DNA of 64,000 nt from Cytophagales bacterium (GCA_020402945.1 JADBYQ010000006.1:1-64000); one strand, 5' to 3'. Positions 1-10,891 are shown, counted from the stretch's first letter. Program-made: numbers and translations. The notes: a model not told the origin generated them from the sequence alone.

Positions 1-226
1 AGCAATTGGCCACCATGCGTATGTCATTGACAAAAGCAAACAAGGGATGATGGCTGCCACGGCCAGGCTTCTTGGGGTTGTACCCTTTTTTGCTGCCTTC
101 CTGTTCCCCGTAACGGGTGATCGCACTGCTGTCCATATCCAACGTGTAATTGTCAAATTGGACATGCTCAAAAAACCACGTGTACAGTTCAATGAAAATT
201 TGGTGGTTCATTGATGGTGTAAATTT
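1..226 (-). mobile_element. IS1380-type (DDE_Tnp_1_4-like) transposase fragment, runs off left edge, N-terminus missing
   Basis: Minus-strand reading gives MNHQIFIELYTWFFEHVQFDNYTLDMDSSAITRYGEQEGSKKGYNPKKPGRGSHHPLFAFVNDIRMVAN, typical of the catalytic D-x-D-S...YG-QEG..GYNPKK.GR.SHHPL core; in-frame TAA at 227-229 and no room for the N-terminal domain before the mutase gene at 459. Confidence 0.65.
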
Positions 227-233
227 TTAAACC

Positions 234-369
234 CAGATTTTGCAGCCAACTGCAAAATCTGCCCAGAGGGCTGAGGAAAGCCCAAAAAGGGCTTTTTCAG
301 GGTTAATCTTGACCAAAATGCCATACATTTTGCGTCAACCGCAAGCAAATTTTGCTACTGCAAAATTTG
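234..369. repeat. Cluster of four stem-loops beside transposase remnant
   Basis: CAGATTTTGCAG-ccaa-CTGCAAAATCTG (234-261), AAAGCCC-aaaaa-GGGCTTT (277-295), CAAAATG-ccata-CATTTTG (314-332), CAAATTTTGC-tact-GCAAAATTTG (346-369). Confidence 0.7.
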
Positions 370-458
370 AGATAGATAAAAAATTTACAAAATAAAGATG
401 CTAACTTTTGGCAAATCGAGAGTCAAACACTTCGCTAAGAAAGTCACAGGAAATAAGA

Positions 459-2582
459 CTAAGACTCTAGCAGTTGATGGAGAATTGTTTTTGCAGCTTC
501 GGTAATCGGTGTTCCTGGTCCAAAAATTCCTGTAACGCCTGCATTGTATAAAAAATCATAATCCTTTTTTGGAATTACACCACCCGCCACCACGCGAATA
601 TCCGGGCGTCCAATTTTTCTCAGTGCTGCAATCAACTCCGGCACAAGCGTTTTGTGCCCTGCAGCCAAACTGCTGGCACCCACTACGTGGACATCATTTT
701 CTGCGGCTTGTTTTGCCACTTCCTCTGGTGTTTGAAAGAGCGGCCCGATATCTACGTCAAAACCTAAATCAGCAAAGGCTGTGGCAATGACTTTAGCACC
801 ACGATCATGGCCGTCTTGCCCCATCTTGGCCACCAATATGCGCGGTCTTCGTCCATCCAATTCGGCAAACTCATCGGACAACGCTCTCACTGCTGCCAAC
901 TCATCTTTGTTTTTCATTTCATTCGAATATACACCAGAAATAGATTGAATGGTCGCCTTGTAGCGGCCAAACGTCTTCTCCATCGCTGCTGAAATTTCAC
1001 CAAGTGTTGCTCTATGCCTTGCAGCAATAATGGCAGCTTCTAGCAAATTCCCATCGCCTGTCGAAGTTACCCTCTCTAATTCTTGTAATGCGGAGGCAAC
1101 GGCTTGCTGATTGCGTTCAAGTTTCAGCTTTTCTAATCTTGCAATTTGTTCCAGTCGTACCGCTGTATTGTCGATATCCAAAATTTCGAAATCGGGCTTT
1201 TCGTCCGTTTGGTATTGATTTACTCCAACGATCACATCTTTACCCGAGTCGATTCGGGCCTGCTTGGCTGCAGCTGCTTCTTCAATTCTCATTTTCGGAA
1301 TACCACTCTCAATCGCCTTTGTCATTCCACCCAGGTTCTCGACTTCTTCGATTAACGCCCACGCTTTATCGACCAATTGTTCTGTTAAATATTCCACATA
1401 AAAGGAACCGCCAAGTGGATCGACCACTTTTGTTACGCCCAATTCTTTCTGAAGGTATAACTGTGTGTTACGGGCGATTCTGGCCGAAAAATCTGTAGGC
1501 AATGCAATAGCTTCGTCTAATGAGTTTGTATGCAGCGACTGCGTTCCACCGAACACAGCGGCCAGTGCTTCAATGCACGTGCGCGTGACGTTGTTATATG
1601 GGTCTTGTTCGGTTAAGCTCCATCCAGATGTTTGGCAATGGGTGCGCAACGCCATCGACTTTGGATTTTTCGGATGAAATTGCTGCACAATACGCGCCCA
1701 CAGTAAACGGCCGGCACGCAACTTGGCCACTTCCATAAAAAAATTCATGCCGATGCCCCAAAAGAAAGACAGCCTCGGTGCGAAATCATCGATAGCAATT
1801 CTGGCTTTCAAACCTGCACGAATATATTCTAATCCGTCAGCCAATGTGTAGGCCAATTCGAGATGGGCTGGCGCGCCAGCTTCATGCATGTGATACCCGC
1901 TTATACTTATACTATTGAACTTAGGCATCTGCTTTGAGCAATAGGAAAAAATATCGGCAACAATTCGCATGGAACTCGCAGGCGGATAGATGTACGTATT
2001 GCGTACCATGAACTCTTTCAAAATATCATTTTGAATTGTGCCGCTTAGTTGACTTGGCTTTACACCTTGCTCTTCAGCAGCTACAATGTAAAAAGCCATG
2101 ATAGGGATAACAGCTCCATTCATCGTCATTGAAACCGACATCTTATCAAGCGGAATCTGATCAAACAAAATTTTCATGTCCAATACAGAATCGATTGCCA
2201 CACCTGCCTTACCTACATCACCAGCCACACGTGGATGATCTGAATCATAACCCCGGTGCGTGGCAAGATCGAACGCTACTGAAAGGCCTTTTTGACCGGC
2301 CGCTAAGTTTCTTCTATAGAATGCATTCGATTCTGCTGCCGTAGAAAATCCAGCATATTGCCTGATCGTCCATGGGCGCACGGTATACATGGTAGCATAA
2401 GGGCCACGCAAATAAGGAGGAAGACCAGCTTGTAAGTCACCTAGTTTCTTGTTCTTTATGTCTGCAGCAGAATATTCCGACTTAATCTCAATTTTCTCTG
2501 GAGAAATCCAAGACTCATTTGCCCCACTTACTGGTGAAGCAACTAATGAATTGAGGGTGACAGTTGAAAAATCCGGTTTCAT
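459..2582 (-). CDS. scpA: Methylmalonyl-CoA mutase large (catalytic, B12-binding) subunit
   Basis: 707 aa; [23 protein letters not shown] and C-terminal [14 protein letters not shown]12-binding motif. Confidence 0.95.
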   Translation of the reverse strand: MKPDFSTVTLNSLVASPVSGANESWISPEKIEIKSEYSAADIKNKKLGDLQAGLPPYLRGPYATMYTVRPWTIRQYAGFSTAAESNAFYRRNLAAGQKGLSVAFDLATHRGYDSDHPRVAGDVGKAGVAIDSVLDMKILFDQIPLDKMSVSMTMNGAVIPIMAFYIVAAEEQGVKPSQLSGTIQNDILKEFMVRNTYIYPPASSMRIVADIFSYCSKQMPKFNSISISGYHMHEAGAPAHLELAYTLADGLEYIRAGLKARIAIDDFAPRLSFFWGIGMNFFMEVAKLRAGRLLWARIVQQFHPKNPKSMALRTHCQTSGWSLTEQDPYNNVTRTCIEALAAVFGGTQSLHTNSLDEAIALPTDFSARIARNTQLYLQKELGVTKVVDPLGGSFYVEYLTEQLVDKAWALIEEVENLGGMTKAIESGIPKMRIEEAAAAKQARIDSGKDVIVGVNQYQTDEKPDFEILDIDNTAVRLEQIARLEKLKLERNQQAVASALQELERVTSTGDGNLLEAAIIAARHRATLGEISAAMEKTFGRYKATIQSISGVYSNEMKNKDELAAVRALSDEFAELDGRRPRILVAKMGQDGHDRGAKVIATAFADLGFDVDIGPLFQTPEEVAKQAAENDVHVVGASSLAAGHKTLVPELIAALRKIGRPDIRVVAGGVIPKKDYDFLYNAGVTGIFGPGTPITEAAKTILHQLLES

Positions 2583-3718
2583 GCGTTAGTAAGAAGTTGA
2601 AATTTTTTCCAAGCCTCGTCTGCCAATTCTTTAGTGAGTTGTTCTACTAAGTAAGAACCAGCCAGTGGATCAGCCACTAACGAAAAAAAAGATTCTGCCC
2701 GCAAAACGGAAGATGTATTTCTCGCCATTCGCACCATGGTCGAATTCGTGTAATCTTCTGGTTCTAGTGTTAGACCGTCACAACCACCCATTATCGCGGC
2801 CATCGCTGCATAAGTTTCTTTAATCAGATTTCCGTGAGGCTGAAATGCGGCACTCACCCGCGCATTGGATACGGCATAAATAAAAAGCGGATTCGAAGAG
2901 TTGACTTGATAAGCAACTAAGATTAAGTTCCACAATGCACGCAAGACCCGCGGCTTAACCGCTTCTAAAAAAAAATCGTTTCCTATTGGAAGGGAAAACG
3001 ATATGTGAGAAGTCGCTTTCTCGGCCGAGAGTCCAAGCTCTTTCAAATGTTCTACTCGTTCCACCGCTTTTAGCAATGCTGTTGCCAATTGATCGGCTGC
3101 TGTCTCTTCATTCGCTAACAGAACACCAGCACCCCTAAAGTTTGCCCATTCTCGAAACATTACAACCTGCAAAAAATCAGGATCACCTTTCCAATACAAA
3201 CTGGTGTTAATACTTTCCTTGACGAATTTTTCGTCTGCAAACGCATGCAAGGAAGCCAAAAAACGTTCAGACTTGCCACTTATAAAAAAATGTGTCGCGC
3301 AATAGGGCATTTGAATTCCTTCCAGAAGTTTCCCCGCGTCTTCAAATTCAGCGGGCAAATCGAAAACAATCCCATCAGCACCGTTTTGTAGATGTTCTAG
3401 CGCTTGTGCATTCGCTTGCAATGCATCATTAACTAAAACTCTCGGCATATTAAGCCAATGACGGGCACCTCCAAAATTTTCAGAAGAAGCGGGCAGTCGT
3501 GCTGCCTGCCAACTTTTTACATCCGTTGCAGAATAGTAAGGATTCCACTCAAGTCCTTCCTTTCTTATGCGCAGATCTTCCAACCTGCTTCCATTTTCCA
3601 GCTCACTTGCTGCTGCCGTTGCCCAATTTTGGGTTGATTGCGCAGGAAAGATATGTTCCACGAATTGTTTCACGAATTCAATTTTGGTTCTGCTTTCAAG
3701 TTGGAATTTAGTTTGCAC
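2579..3718 (-). CDS. mutA: Methylmalonyl-CoA mutase small subunit
   Basis: 379 aa, mutase-like barrel; ATGA overlap with downstream large subunit. Confidence 0.9.
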   Translation of the reverse strand: MQTKFQLESRTKIEFVKQFVEHIFPAQSTQNWATAAASELENGSRLEDLRIRKEGLEWNPYYSATDVKSWQAARLPASSENFGGARHWLNMPRVLVNDALQANAQALEHLQNGADGIVFDLPAEFEDAGKLLEGIQMPYCATHFFISGKSERFLASLHAFADEKFVKESINTSLYWKGDPDFLQVVMFREWANFRGAGVLLANEETAADQLATALLKAVERVEHLKELGLSAEKATSHISFSLPIGNDFFLEAVKPRVLRALWNLILVAYQVNSSNPLFIYAVSNARVSAAFQPHGNLIKETYAAMAAIMGGCDGLTLEPEDYTNSTMVRMARNTSSVLRAESFFSLVADPLAGSYLVEQLTKELADEAWKKFQLLTNA

Positions 3719-3886
3719 TTTTTCAATAAGAATTAAAAAAAAGAATCAGATTCCACTACTGAAATTCTTTTCAAAAAGTCAAGAGTGAATTTTAATTTAT
3801 ATCACTTTTGGATTTCATTTTTTTTTACACCTTTGTCTCCCCCAAGAGAAAAAAACAACAAAAACCCCTATTCATTGAACTCAATA

Positions 3887-5317
3887 ATGCCCGTTGAAGC
3901 CGCTACTGTCTGGAATGATTGCCTGCACATCATCAAAGCGAGCGTAGACGAACAAAGCTTTAACACGTGGTTTAAACCAATTACTCCTTTGCGCAATCAA
4001 GGAGAGGTATTGACGATTCAAGTACCCTCTCAATTCTTCTATGAGTGGCTGGAGGAGCATTATGTTCCCGTTCTCAAAAAAGCGGTGCATCAAGTTTTAG
4101 GTACAAATGGTCGGCTTGAATATTCCGTCATCGTTGACAGTGGAAACCATAATAACCCACCCGTATTGGTAAATTACCCCAACGGAAATGGATTTAAAAA
4201 AAGCAACGCGCAGGCCGTTAATACTAATGGCCACGATCAATATTCACCCTTTAGCTTCAAGGCACTAAACCCACAAACAGTAAATTCAAGGCTCAATCCG
4301 AATTATTCGTTTGACAACTTTGTAGAGGGAGACTGTAACCGACTTGCTCGCTCAGCCGGTGTAGCTGTTGCGAAAAAACCAGGTACTACTTCGTTCAACC
4401 CTTTGATGCTGTATGGTGGAGTGGGCGTTGGTAAAACGCACTTGGTTCAAGCCATTGGAAATGAAATCAAAAAAAATCTACCTTCTAAGATTGTCTTGTA
4501 TGTAGATCAGAACGATTTCACAAGTCAATTCTTAAATGCACTGCAAAACCACAAGATGCAGGAATTCCAGAATTTTTATTTGCAGGTAGACTTGCTGATT
4601 TTGGATGACGTGCAGTTTTTAGCGGGCCGAGAAAAAACACAAGAAATATTTTTCCATATTTTTAATCAGTTGCACCAGTCGGGTAAGCAGATCATCATGA
4701 CGAGCGATTGCCCGCCACGTGATTTGAAAGGATTCCAAGAGCGACTCCTCTCTAGGTTTAAATGGGGTCTTACAGCAGACTTACAAGAGCCTGATTTCGA
4801 AACAAAACTTGCGATCATTCACAATAAGATGCAATCCGATGGTATCGAAATTCCAACTGAGGTGGCGGAATACCTCGCGTTTAGTGTAGATACCAACTTG
4901 CGCGATATGGAAGGAGTCTTGAACTCATTACTCTTCCACGCGACTCTGTTGAAAAAAGAAATCGATTTAGAGCTTGCAAAAGAAGTTCTCAAGAACATCG
5001 TTAAAGAAATTCAAGCGGATGTAAGTGTTGACTTCATCCAAAAAACAGTGGGCGATTACTTCAAAGTTGACTTGGAAGCAATGAAGAGCAAGGTGAAGAA
5101 GCGCGAAATCGTTATTCCTCGCCAAACCGCTATGTATTTCTGCAAACGCTACACCCAGTTAACTTTAGCACTGATTGGCGAAAACTTTGGCGGTAGAGAT
5201 CATAGCACGGTGATCCACGCTTTGGAATCCGTTGAAGACATGATGAAAACAGATGCCAACTTCAAAAACAGCGTAGAAGAACTGACAAAGAAGTTTAAGT
5301 CACGTATTTCGGCTTAG
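3887..5317 (+). CDS. dnaA: Chromosomal replication initiator protein DnaA
   Basis: GGVGVGKTHLVQAIGN Walker A, LLILDDVQFLAGREKTQEIFFHIFN, C-terminal FGGRDHSTVIHA DnaA-box-binding motif; start placed at ATG 3887 (MPVEAATVWNDCL) rather than ORF start 3785. Confidence 0.96.
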   Translation: MPVEAATVWNDCLHIIKASVDEQSFNTWFKPITPLRNQGEVLTIQVPSQFFYEWLEEHYVPVLKKAVHQVLGTNGRLEYSVIVDSGNHNNPPVLVNYPNGNGFKKSNAQAVNTNGHDQYSPFSFKALNPQTVNSRLNPNYSFDNFVEGDCNRLARSAGVAVAKKPGTTSFNPLMLYGGVGVGKTHLVQAIGNEIKKNLPSKIVLYVDQNDFTSQFLNALQNHKMQEFQNFYLQVDLLILDDVQFLAGREKTQEIFFHIFNQLHQSGKQIIMTSDCPPRDLKGFQERLLSRFKWGLTADLQEPDFETKLAIIHNKMQSDGIEIPTEVAEYLAFSVDTNLRDMEGVLNSLLFHATLLKKEIDLELAKEVLKNIVKEIQADVSVDFIQKTVGDYFKVDLEAMKSKVKKREIVIPRQTAMYFCKRYTQLTLALIGENFGGRDHSTVIHALESVEDMMKTDANFKNSVEELTKKFKSRISA

Positions 5318-5319
5318 TC

Positions 5320-6453
5320 TTAGTTAGGCACGGTTCTGAAAATTGTTTGATCAATTCCCGGAATCACCTTTAACGCATTTTCATAATACACTTTTTTCAG
5401 TACTGAGTCCGGAAGTTCTAACCCATACAACTTCCAATGGGCGTGGTATTTTCTGTAATAGTCAAAATACTCATCGCCTGTTTCTAATACACGGAAGTAA
5501 GTGTAGTATTCTTCTTTTTTATAGGTGTCTTTGCCAAACATCACGCGATCTTGATACTTGATCATAAAAGCACGAGCTGCTTTCGGCTGTCTGCCGAGCT
5601 CTGCTAACACCGCCCCCAGTTCAGTGTACACGTTAGGCATTTCATCGAACAGTTTTCCTAATCGCTCCAAATCGTTGCCAAACCAACCGAGGTGAGCATT
5701 AATGAACTTCGTGTTCGGATGTTTTTTGAAAACATTATGCTGTTCGCTCATTATCTGCTCGAAGGGTGGAATTTTCTTGGGGTCGCGATATCGATCCGGA
5801 TTCTTTTTTAATTCTAACCAACGTTCATTGTGCTTGTCTTTCGGATTCCAAAACGAATTCGGCTCGCCCGAATGAATTAAAACCGGAATACCCAACTCTC
5901 CACACTTCGCCCAGATCGGATCAAGTCGAGGATCATCCACGGCTATCCGATTGCCTTCATTGTCTTTGTCCGTTAGACCAAGTCCTTTATACACTTTCAA
6001 TCCTTTTACACCTTGTCTCGCAGCCTCGTCCATCATGGCAAGTGTCTCTTCTGGCCAGCCCTTGTCATCCAGATTTTCGAAATTGATATTGAGGAAAACG
6101 ACAAATCGGTTCGGGTGATTTTTGCTCACGTTGTCCAGTGACCACTCCAGAACTTTTCCGCGAAAGCCACTTAAGTTTACCATCACGCCCATGTTGAGCG
6201 AATCCATTTCAACCACCAATTTATCTAAATCTTGAATTGGCATAATCCATTGGTGATTGTGCACATCGATGAAAGGAAACTTTGAGTGAGTAAGTGGATG
6301 CTCCTGAACTTTTAATGTAGAGATCGGATCATATTCCTCTACATCCATTACGTCCAATTGGTATTGAATTTTGCCAATGAGCAAAAAGGCAATGGCCAAA
6401 AAAATAAGCAGAAGGCTAGGAAGCCCGATCCACTTCCGTTTAGAAAATGACAT
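5320..6453 (-). CDS. Membrane-anchored amidohydrolase-2 family (TIM-barrel metal-dependent hydrolase)
   Basis: N-terminal TM; FIDVHNHQW, IHSGEPNSFW, FINAHLGWFG, MFGKDTYK motifs. Confidence 0.8.
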   Translation of the reverse strand: MSFSKRKWIGLPSLLLIFLAIAFLLIGKIQYQLDVMDVEEYDPISTLKVQEHPLTHSKFPFIDVHNHQWIMPIQDLDKLVVEMDSLNMGVMVNLSGFRGKVLEWSLDNVSKNHPNRFVVFLNINFENLDDKGWPEETLAMMDEAARQGVKGLKVYKGLGLTDKDNEGNRIAVDDPRLDPIWAKCGELGIPVLIHSGEPNSFWNPKDKHNERWLELKKNPDRYRDPKKIPPFEQIMSEQHNVFKKHPNTKFINAHLGWFGNDLERLGKLFDEMPNVYTELGAVLAELGRQPKAARAFMIKYQDRVMFGKDTYKKEEYYTYFRVLETGDEYFDYYRKYHAHWKLYGLELPDSVLKKVYYENALKVIPGIDQTIFRTVPN

Positions 6454-6491
6454 GGTTAAAAAAAAGTATGTAAAATCGCTTTATTATTTGA

Positions 6492-7037
6492 CTATTGAGC
6501 GGTGATCGGCACCCGAACGATAATCCTATCCCAAACAAAATCCATATTTACACCTATAGAATCGCTTGCGAAATTGATAATAAATTGTTCAACTTCTGTT
6601 GGGGAGATAATTACAGGCACGTCTACTTTCGCAATATCTTTTTTGTAATCGGGCTCAAATGCACCAGAGAATGAGCCCACCTCACTATTCAATGATACGA
6701 GAAATGATTGCGGTCCTGGCACAGTATACATACGGTAACTACCAGCCTTTACAGACTTCCCTGCAAAATTGATATCCTTACTGAATGTGATTTCGGTGGG
6801 GGCGTTTGCTCCAAGCCTCCAATATTTTCCATAAGGCTGTAACGCACCATCTTTCTCTTCACCAAAAATCAATCTTCCTTTCTTAAAGGGTTGGCAATAG
6901 GCCACTTTAATGTCCAGCCCATTTTCACTGAAGCTTGTCGTGGTCGGGGGACTTTTTGGAAATAAATTACTATACACAATAAAACCTACAAAGGCCACTA
7001 GTAGCAGGCCAACACCAACGAGTATTTTCTTTAACAT
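6492..7037 (-). CDS. DUF2911 domain protein
   Basis: LIFGE..GALQPYGKYWRLGANAPTEITFSKDINFAGKSVKAGSYRMYTVP typical of DUF2911. Confidence 0.8.
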   Translation of the reverse strand: MLKKILVGVGLLLVAFVGFIVYSNLFPKSPPTTTSFSENGLDIKVAYCQPFKKGRLIFGEEKDGALQPYGKYWRLGANAPTEITFSKDINFAGKSVKAGSYRMYTVPGPQSFLVSLNSEVGSFSGAFEPDYKKDIAKVDVPVIISPTEVEQFIINFASDSIGVNMDFVWDRIIVRVPITAQ

Positions 7038-7139
7038 AAAATTGGGATTTGGTTGAAGTGATTTACAATATACGAATTTTTTTAGAGCATTTCATTTCAG
7101 AAAGTCTCACTTGTAAAAAAGGGATATCTTACCCAGCAA

Positions 7140-8570
7140 TTATCGCAAGTTAAACCGAAGTGGTACTTCTTGCCGTGAGCTATTAAACCCGTAGAGATAT
7201 ACCTGCCCTTTGAATTCATTAAAGAAATCAATTACCTCTTGCGGGTTCTTTACTCGTTGCCGATTAATAGAAACAATCGTATAATTTTCAGGGAGCCCTA
7301 ATCTACTGAAAAGTCCATCTCGTATTTTATTGACCCTAACGCCATAATCGACTGCCTCAAGGTTGGCTCCCAAAGTCGCATCACTAAAAATCTTACGCTT
7401 AACTAAATTAGTATCGCCATTTTTGTTGAAAAGGGTAACAGTTGCACTCAATTTCTTTCCATTCCGCAAATAATCAATGTTCACTTTGTCGCCCGGATAG
7501 CGATAGCTCAATTCCTCTTCAAACGCACTCTTTGAGTTGATCTCTGCTTCATTTAGCCTTATGATGATATCTCCTTCTTGTAGCCCTGCCTTGGCAGCAG
7601 CTCCTCCTCTTGACAAATCGCCCAGTAACACACCTTTGAATTCTTTCACGTTCACATCCAGATCATATTTTTTGGCGTTTTGGTAATCATATTCCATCAC
7701 ATCGCCACCAAAGATTGCTTTTTGCGGAAGGCCGTATTTAATCAAATCTTCTACTACTTTTTTGGCAATATCCACTGGCACGGCAAACGCATACCCAGTG
7801 TAAGAACCCGTTCGCGATAAAATAGCTGTATTAATTCCAACCAAGTCGCCATTCTTATTGACCAAAGCTCCACCGCTATTGCCAGGGTTAATGGCTGCAT
7901 CTGTTTGAATAAACGATTCAATAGGGAACTTGTCTTCGACAACATTTATTCTCCTCCCCTTCGCGCTCACAATACCCACCGTTACCGTTGAGGAAAGTGA
8001 GAAGGGATTTCCTACGGCAACAACCCACTCGCCCACCGCCAAAGTCTTTGAAGTTCCAAGTGTAATAGCTGGAAGATTTGTTTCTTTGATTTTCAGAACC
8101 GCCAAATCGGTTGATGGGTCTGTTCCAATTAACTCCGCATCATAGGATTTTTTGTTGTAGAGAACTTGAATTTTCTCGGCCGATTCCACTACGTGATTGT
8201 TGGTAACAATATATCCATCTTGCGTAAAGATGACACCCGAACCAGAGCTGACTTGAGTTTGAGAACCTCCTCCTCCAAATAATAGATCCCAATAGGAATA
8301 GGTTGCTCCGCTCTGCGAAATACTATTGATGTATACCACGCTGGGTGTTGCTTTAGTAGCAGCAAGGCTAAAGTCCACATTGTCGCTAGCAACAGCCGTG
8401 GAAGGCTGAACAATGTTGGGACGATAGATTTCTTTTGGCTCAAAATTGTTGACATTCAATTCTTGTTTCGCTTGCTGGCGGGCAGTTTTTTCTGTCTGGT
8501 AGGCAAAAAAAGCATAAGCACCGGCTAATCCCGCTAGAAATCCTACTAGTATTGTTTTAAATGTATTCAT
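7140..8570 (-). CDS. HtrA/DegP-like trypsin-type serine protease with PDZ domains
   Basis: TNNHVV (His), DPSTDLAVLKI (Asp), INPGNSGGALVN (Ser), PDZ; start moved to ATG 8570 (MNTFKTILVGF). Confidence 0.93.
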   Translation of the reverse strand: MNTFKTILVGFLAGLAGAYAFFAYQTEKTARQQAKQELNVNNFEPKEIYRPNIVQPSTAVASDNVDFSLAATKATPSVVYINSISQSGATYSYWDLLFGGGGSQTQVSSGSGVIFTQDGYIVTNNHVVESAEKIQVLYNKKSYDAELIGTDPSTDLAVLKIKETNLPAITLGTSKTLAVGEWVVAVGNPFSLSSTVTVGIVSAKGRRINVVEDKFPIESFIQTDAAINPGNSGGALVNKNGDLVGINTAILSRTGSYTGYAFAVPVDIAKKVVEDLIKYGLPQKAIFGGDVMEYDYQNAKKYDLDVNVKEFKGVLLGDLSRGGAAAKAGLQEGDIIIRLNEAEINSKSAFEEELSYRYPGDKVNIDYLRNGKKLSATVTLFNKNGDTNLVKRKIFSDATLGANLEAVDYGVRVNKIRDGLFSRLGLPENYTIVSINRQRVKNPQEVIDFFNEFKGQVYLYGFNSSRQEVPLRFNLR

Positions 8571-8701
8571 CTGATTCCAGTTTAGTCCGTCAACGCAAAG
8601 CGATTGCTTTTGTTGAGTGGCGGGGGCGCAAATGTCGAACCAAAACCAAAAAATGAAATTTTGGCAGTAAAAGATAGGATCCGAACCTCCACACATTTTT
8701 T

Positions 8702-8709
8702 TACCTTTG
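8702..8709 (+). promoter_or_regulatory. Bacteroidota-type -7 box TAccTTTG just upstream of GH3 ATG
   Basis: TAnnTTTG match, 8 nt before ATG 8718. Confidence 0.45.
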
Positions 8710-8717
8710 CGGCATCT

Positions 8718-10217
8718 ATGGGAATTCGTTCAATCCTTGCTAAACCGTTTGCCGCATATATTGCCAAACAGACAGATGAATGGTCATCGCGGCCAGTACA
8801 ATACCAGCAAAACGTTTTCAATTATCTAATCAAAGAAGGAAAGAGATCCCTTTTTGGCAAGGATCATGGCTTTGCAGATATCCGATCGCATTCAGATTTT
8901 ATTAGGCAAGTGCCCATCCGCGACTACGAAGCGCTGAAACCCTATGTAGAAAAGGTACTTCATGGAGAATCGGATATTCTGTGGAAAGGCAAACCAGAAT
9001 ATTTTGCGAAAACATCTGGCACTACTTCAGGCACCAAGTATATTCCAATAACCAAAGAATCTGTACCGAACCATATCAATAGTGCCCGTAACGCTTTGCT
9101 TAGCTATATACATGAGACAGGGAACGCATCTTTTCTGGACGGAGGACTGATATTCCTTTCAGGCAGCCCAGTATTGGATGAGAAAGCTGGAATCAAAACA
9201 GGAAGACTTTCGGGCATTGTCAATCATCACGTACCGCAATATCTTAGATCGAATCAGAAACCCAGTTATGAAACAAACTGCATCGAAGATTGGGAAGAGA
9301 AATTGGAAAAGATTATCGATGAAACGATCAAAGTCGATATGTCATTAATTTCGGGCATCCCACCCTGGGCACAAATGTATTTTGATCGCATTCAGGCACG
9401 AACCGGAAAGAAAATAAAAGATGTTTTTCCAAACTTCTCGATGTTTGTCTATGGTGGTGTCAATTTTGAACCGTACCGTGCCAAGTTATTTGAAACAATA
9501 GGAAAGAAAATTGATTCGATTGAAACATACCCCGCATCAGAAGGATTCATCGCCTATCAAGATTCCCAGCACGCAGAAGGATTACTGCTGCTGCTAAATA
9601 CAGGCATCTTCTTTGAATTCGTTCCCACCGAAGAATATTTTAATGAAAAACCAAGCAGGCTTTCTATTGAAGAAGTGGAGATTGGGAAAAACTACGCAGT
9701 CATTATCAATAACAATGCGGGCTTGTGGGGCTACTCTATAGGAGATACGATAAAATTTGTTTCAAAAAATCCCTACCGGATTATAGTGACAGGTCGGATT
9801 AAGCATTTCATTTCTGCTTTTGGAGAACATGTGATTGGTGAAGAAGTGGAAAAAGCGATGAAGTTTACAATGCAAAAATTTCCTGAGGTGGAGTTGGTAG
9901 AATTTACCGTGGCTCCCAACGTAGCTCCAGCAGAGGGCATGCCACATCACGAATGGTTGATTGAGTTTGCTAACAAACCAAATAATATGGACGCGTTTCG
10001 AACCGAACTAGACAATCAATTGCGCCAACTCAATGTATACTACGATGACCTGATTAGTGGGAATATTCTCTCCGTGCTAAAAATCTCCTCACTACAAAAA
10101 AATGGATTCATTGATTACATGAAATCGCAGGGGAAATTAGGTGGGCAAAACAAAGTACCTAGACTTTCCAACGATAGAAAGATTGCAGAAGAATTGGTTA
10201 AATTTACATATGATTGA
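8718..10217 (+). CDS. GH3 auxin-responsive-promoter family protein (acyl-adenylate/amido synthetase-like)
   Basis: YFAKTSGTTSGTKYIPITKES, YGGVNFEPY, YPASEGFIAYQ motifs; start ATG 8718. Confidence 0.9.
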   Translation: MGIRSILAKPFAAYIAKQTDEWSSRPVQYQQNVFNYLIKEGKRSLFGKDHGFADIRSHSDFIRQVPIRDYEALKPYVEKVLHGESDILWKGKPEYFAKTSGTTSGTKYIPITKESVPNHINSARNALLSYIHETGNASFLDGGLIFLSGSPVLDEKAGIKTGRLSGIVNHHVPQYLRSNQKPSYETNCIEDWEEKLEKIIDETIKVDMSLISGIPPWAQMYFDRIQARTGKKIKDVFPNFSMFVYGGVNFEPYRAKLFETIGKKIDSIETYPASEGFIAYQDSQHAEGLLLLLNTGIFFEFVPTEEYFNEKPSRLSIEEVEIGKNYAVIINNNAGLWGYSIGDTIKFVSKNPYRIIVTGRIKHFISAFGEHVIGEEVEKAMKFTMQKFPEVELVEFTVAPNVAPAEGMPHHEWLIEFANKPNNMDAFRTELDNQLRQLNVYYDDLISGNILSVLKISSLQKNGFIDYMKSQGKLGGQNKVPRLSNDRKIAEELVKFTYD

Positions 10218-10494
10218 TCAGGCTCAAAAAGACGTTATACTTAAAAACCTGGCTCCCTACAAACCCAGGAAACTAGGTGTGTTTGGATCCTATGCCCGTG
10301 GCGAAAATACACCGAATAGTGATTTGGATATTCTTGTTGAGTTTGGAGTCCGAATTAGTTTATTTGATCTGGTTGGCCTTGAACAAGAACTTTCAGAACT
10401 CCTAGGGGTTCGGGTAGATCTGGTTACCGAACGGGCACTTAGCCCCTATGTAAGACCTTTCGTAGAAAAGGATTATCTATCGATTCTTCCCTGA
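10210..10494 (+). CDS. mntA: MNT-domain nucleotidyltransferase antitoxin (MntA-like)
   Basis: GSYARGENTPNSDLD = GSX10DXD minimal nucleotidyltransferase motif; start ATG 10210 overlaps GH3 3' end by 8 bp. Confidence 0.88.
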   Translation: MIDQAQKDVILKNLAPYKPRKLGVFGSYARGENTPNSDLDILVEFGVRISLFDLVGLEQELSELLGVRVDLVTERALSPYVRPFVEKDYLSILP

Positions 10495-10506
10495 AAAAAA
10501 GAAACA

Positions 10507-10842
10507 GTGAAGGATAACAGAGTATACCTTAGCCATATCATCGACAGTATCAATCATATTCTTTCTTATACTGAGGGAATGGATGAAGAGTCCTTCAACC
10601 GGAATTTTTTAGTACAAGATGCCGTTGTTCGAAACTTCGAGATTATTGGTGAAGCATCCAAAAGGATAAGACCAGAATTCAAAATCGAGTATCCATCTGT
10701 TCCTTGGAAAAAGATGGCTGGGATGCGTGATAAATTAATACACGATTATGTTCATGTTGATTTAGAGACTGTTTGGGAAGCCATTTCTGCAATCCTTCCC
10801 TCGCTGCTTGTAGAGCTGAAAAAGATACGCAATGAACTCTGA
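10507..10842 (+). CDS. hepT: HEPN-domain toxin, HepT/DUF86 family
   Basis: RDKLIHDY = RX4HXY HEPN motif; adjacent to MntA. Confidence 0.9.
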   Translation: MKDNRVYLSHIIDSINHILSYTEGMDEESFNRNFLVQDAVVRNFEIIGEASKRIRPEFKIEYPSVPWKKMAGMRDKLIHDYVHVDLETVWEAISAILPSLLVELKKIRNEL

Positions 10843-10891
10843 CGTGTGCTTCTATCGATATCGGTTGACATTAAATTATTTCTAGTCGTAG

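Noticed and set aside
569-2344. Plus-strand ORFs antisense to methylmalonyl-CoA mutase
   Set aside because: No start signals or protein-like features; opposite frame of a conserved gene.
3785-3886. 34-residue N-terminal extension of DnaA in the ORF track
   Set aside because: Low-complexity MNFNLYHFWISFFFTPLSPP is unlike DnaA domain I; ATG 3887 gives a standard N-terminus.
3720-3886. oriC near dnaA
   Set aside because: AT-rich, but no cluster of TTATNCACA-like DnaA boxes seen there.
8582-8821. 79-aa minus-strand ORF and the extended starts of HtrA/GH3 that overlap one another
   Set aside because: Overlap disappears once the internal ATGs (8570, 8718) are used; no support for a separate gene.
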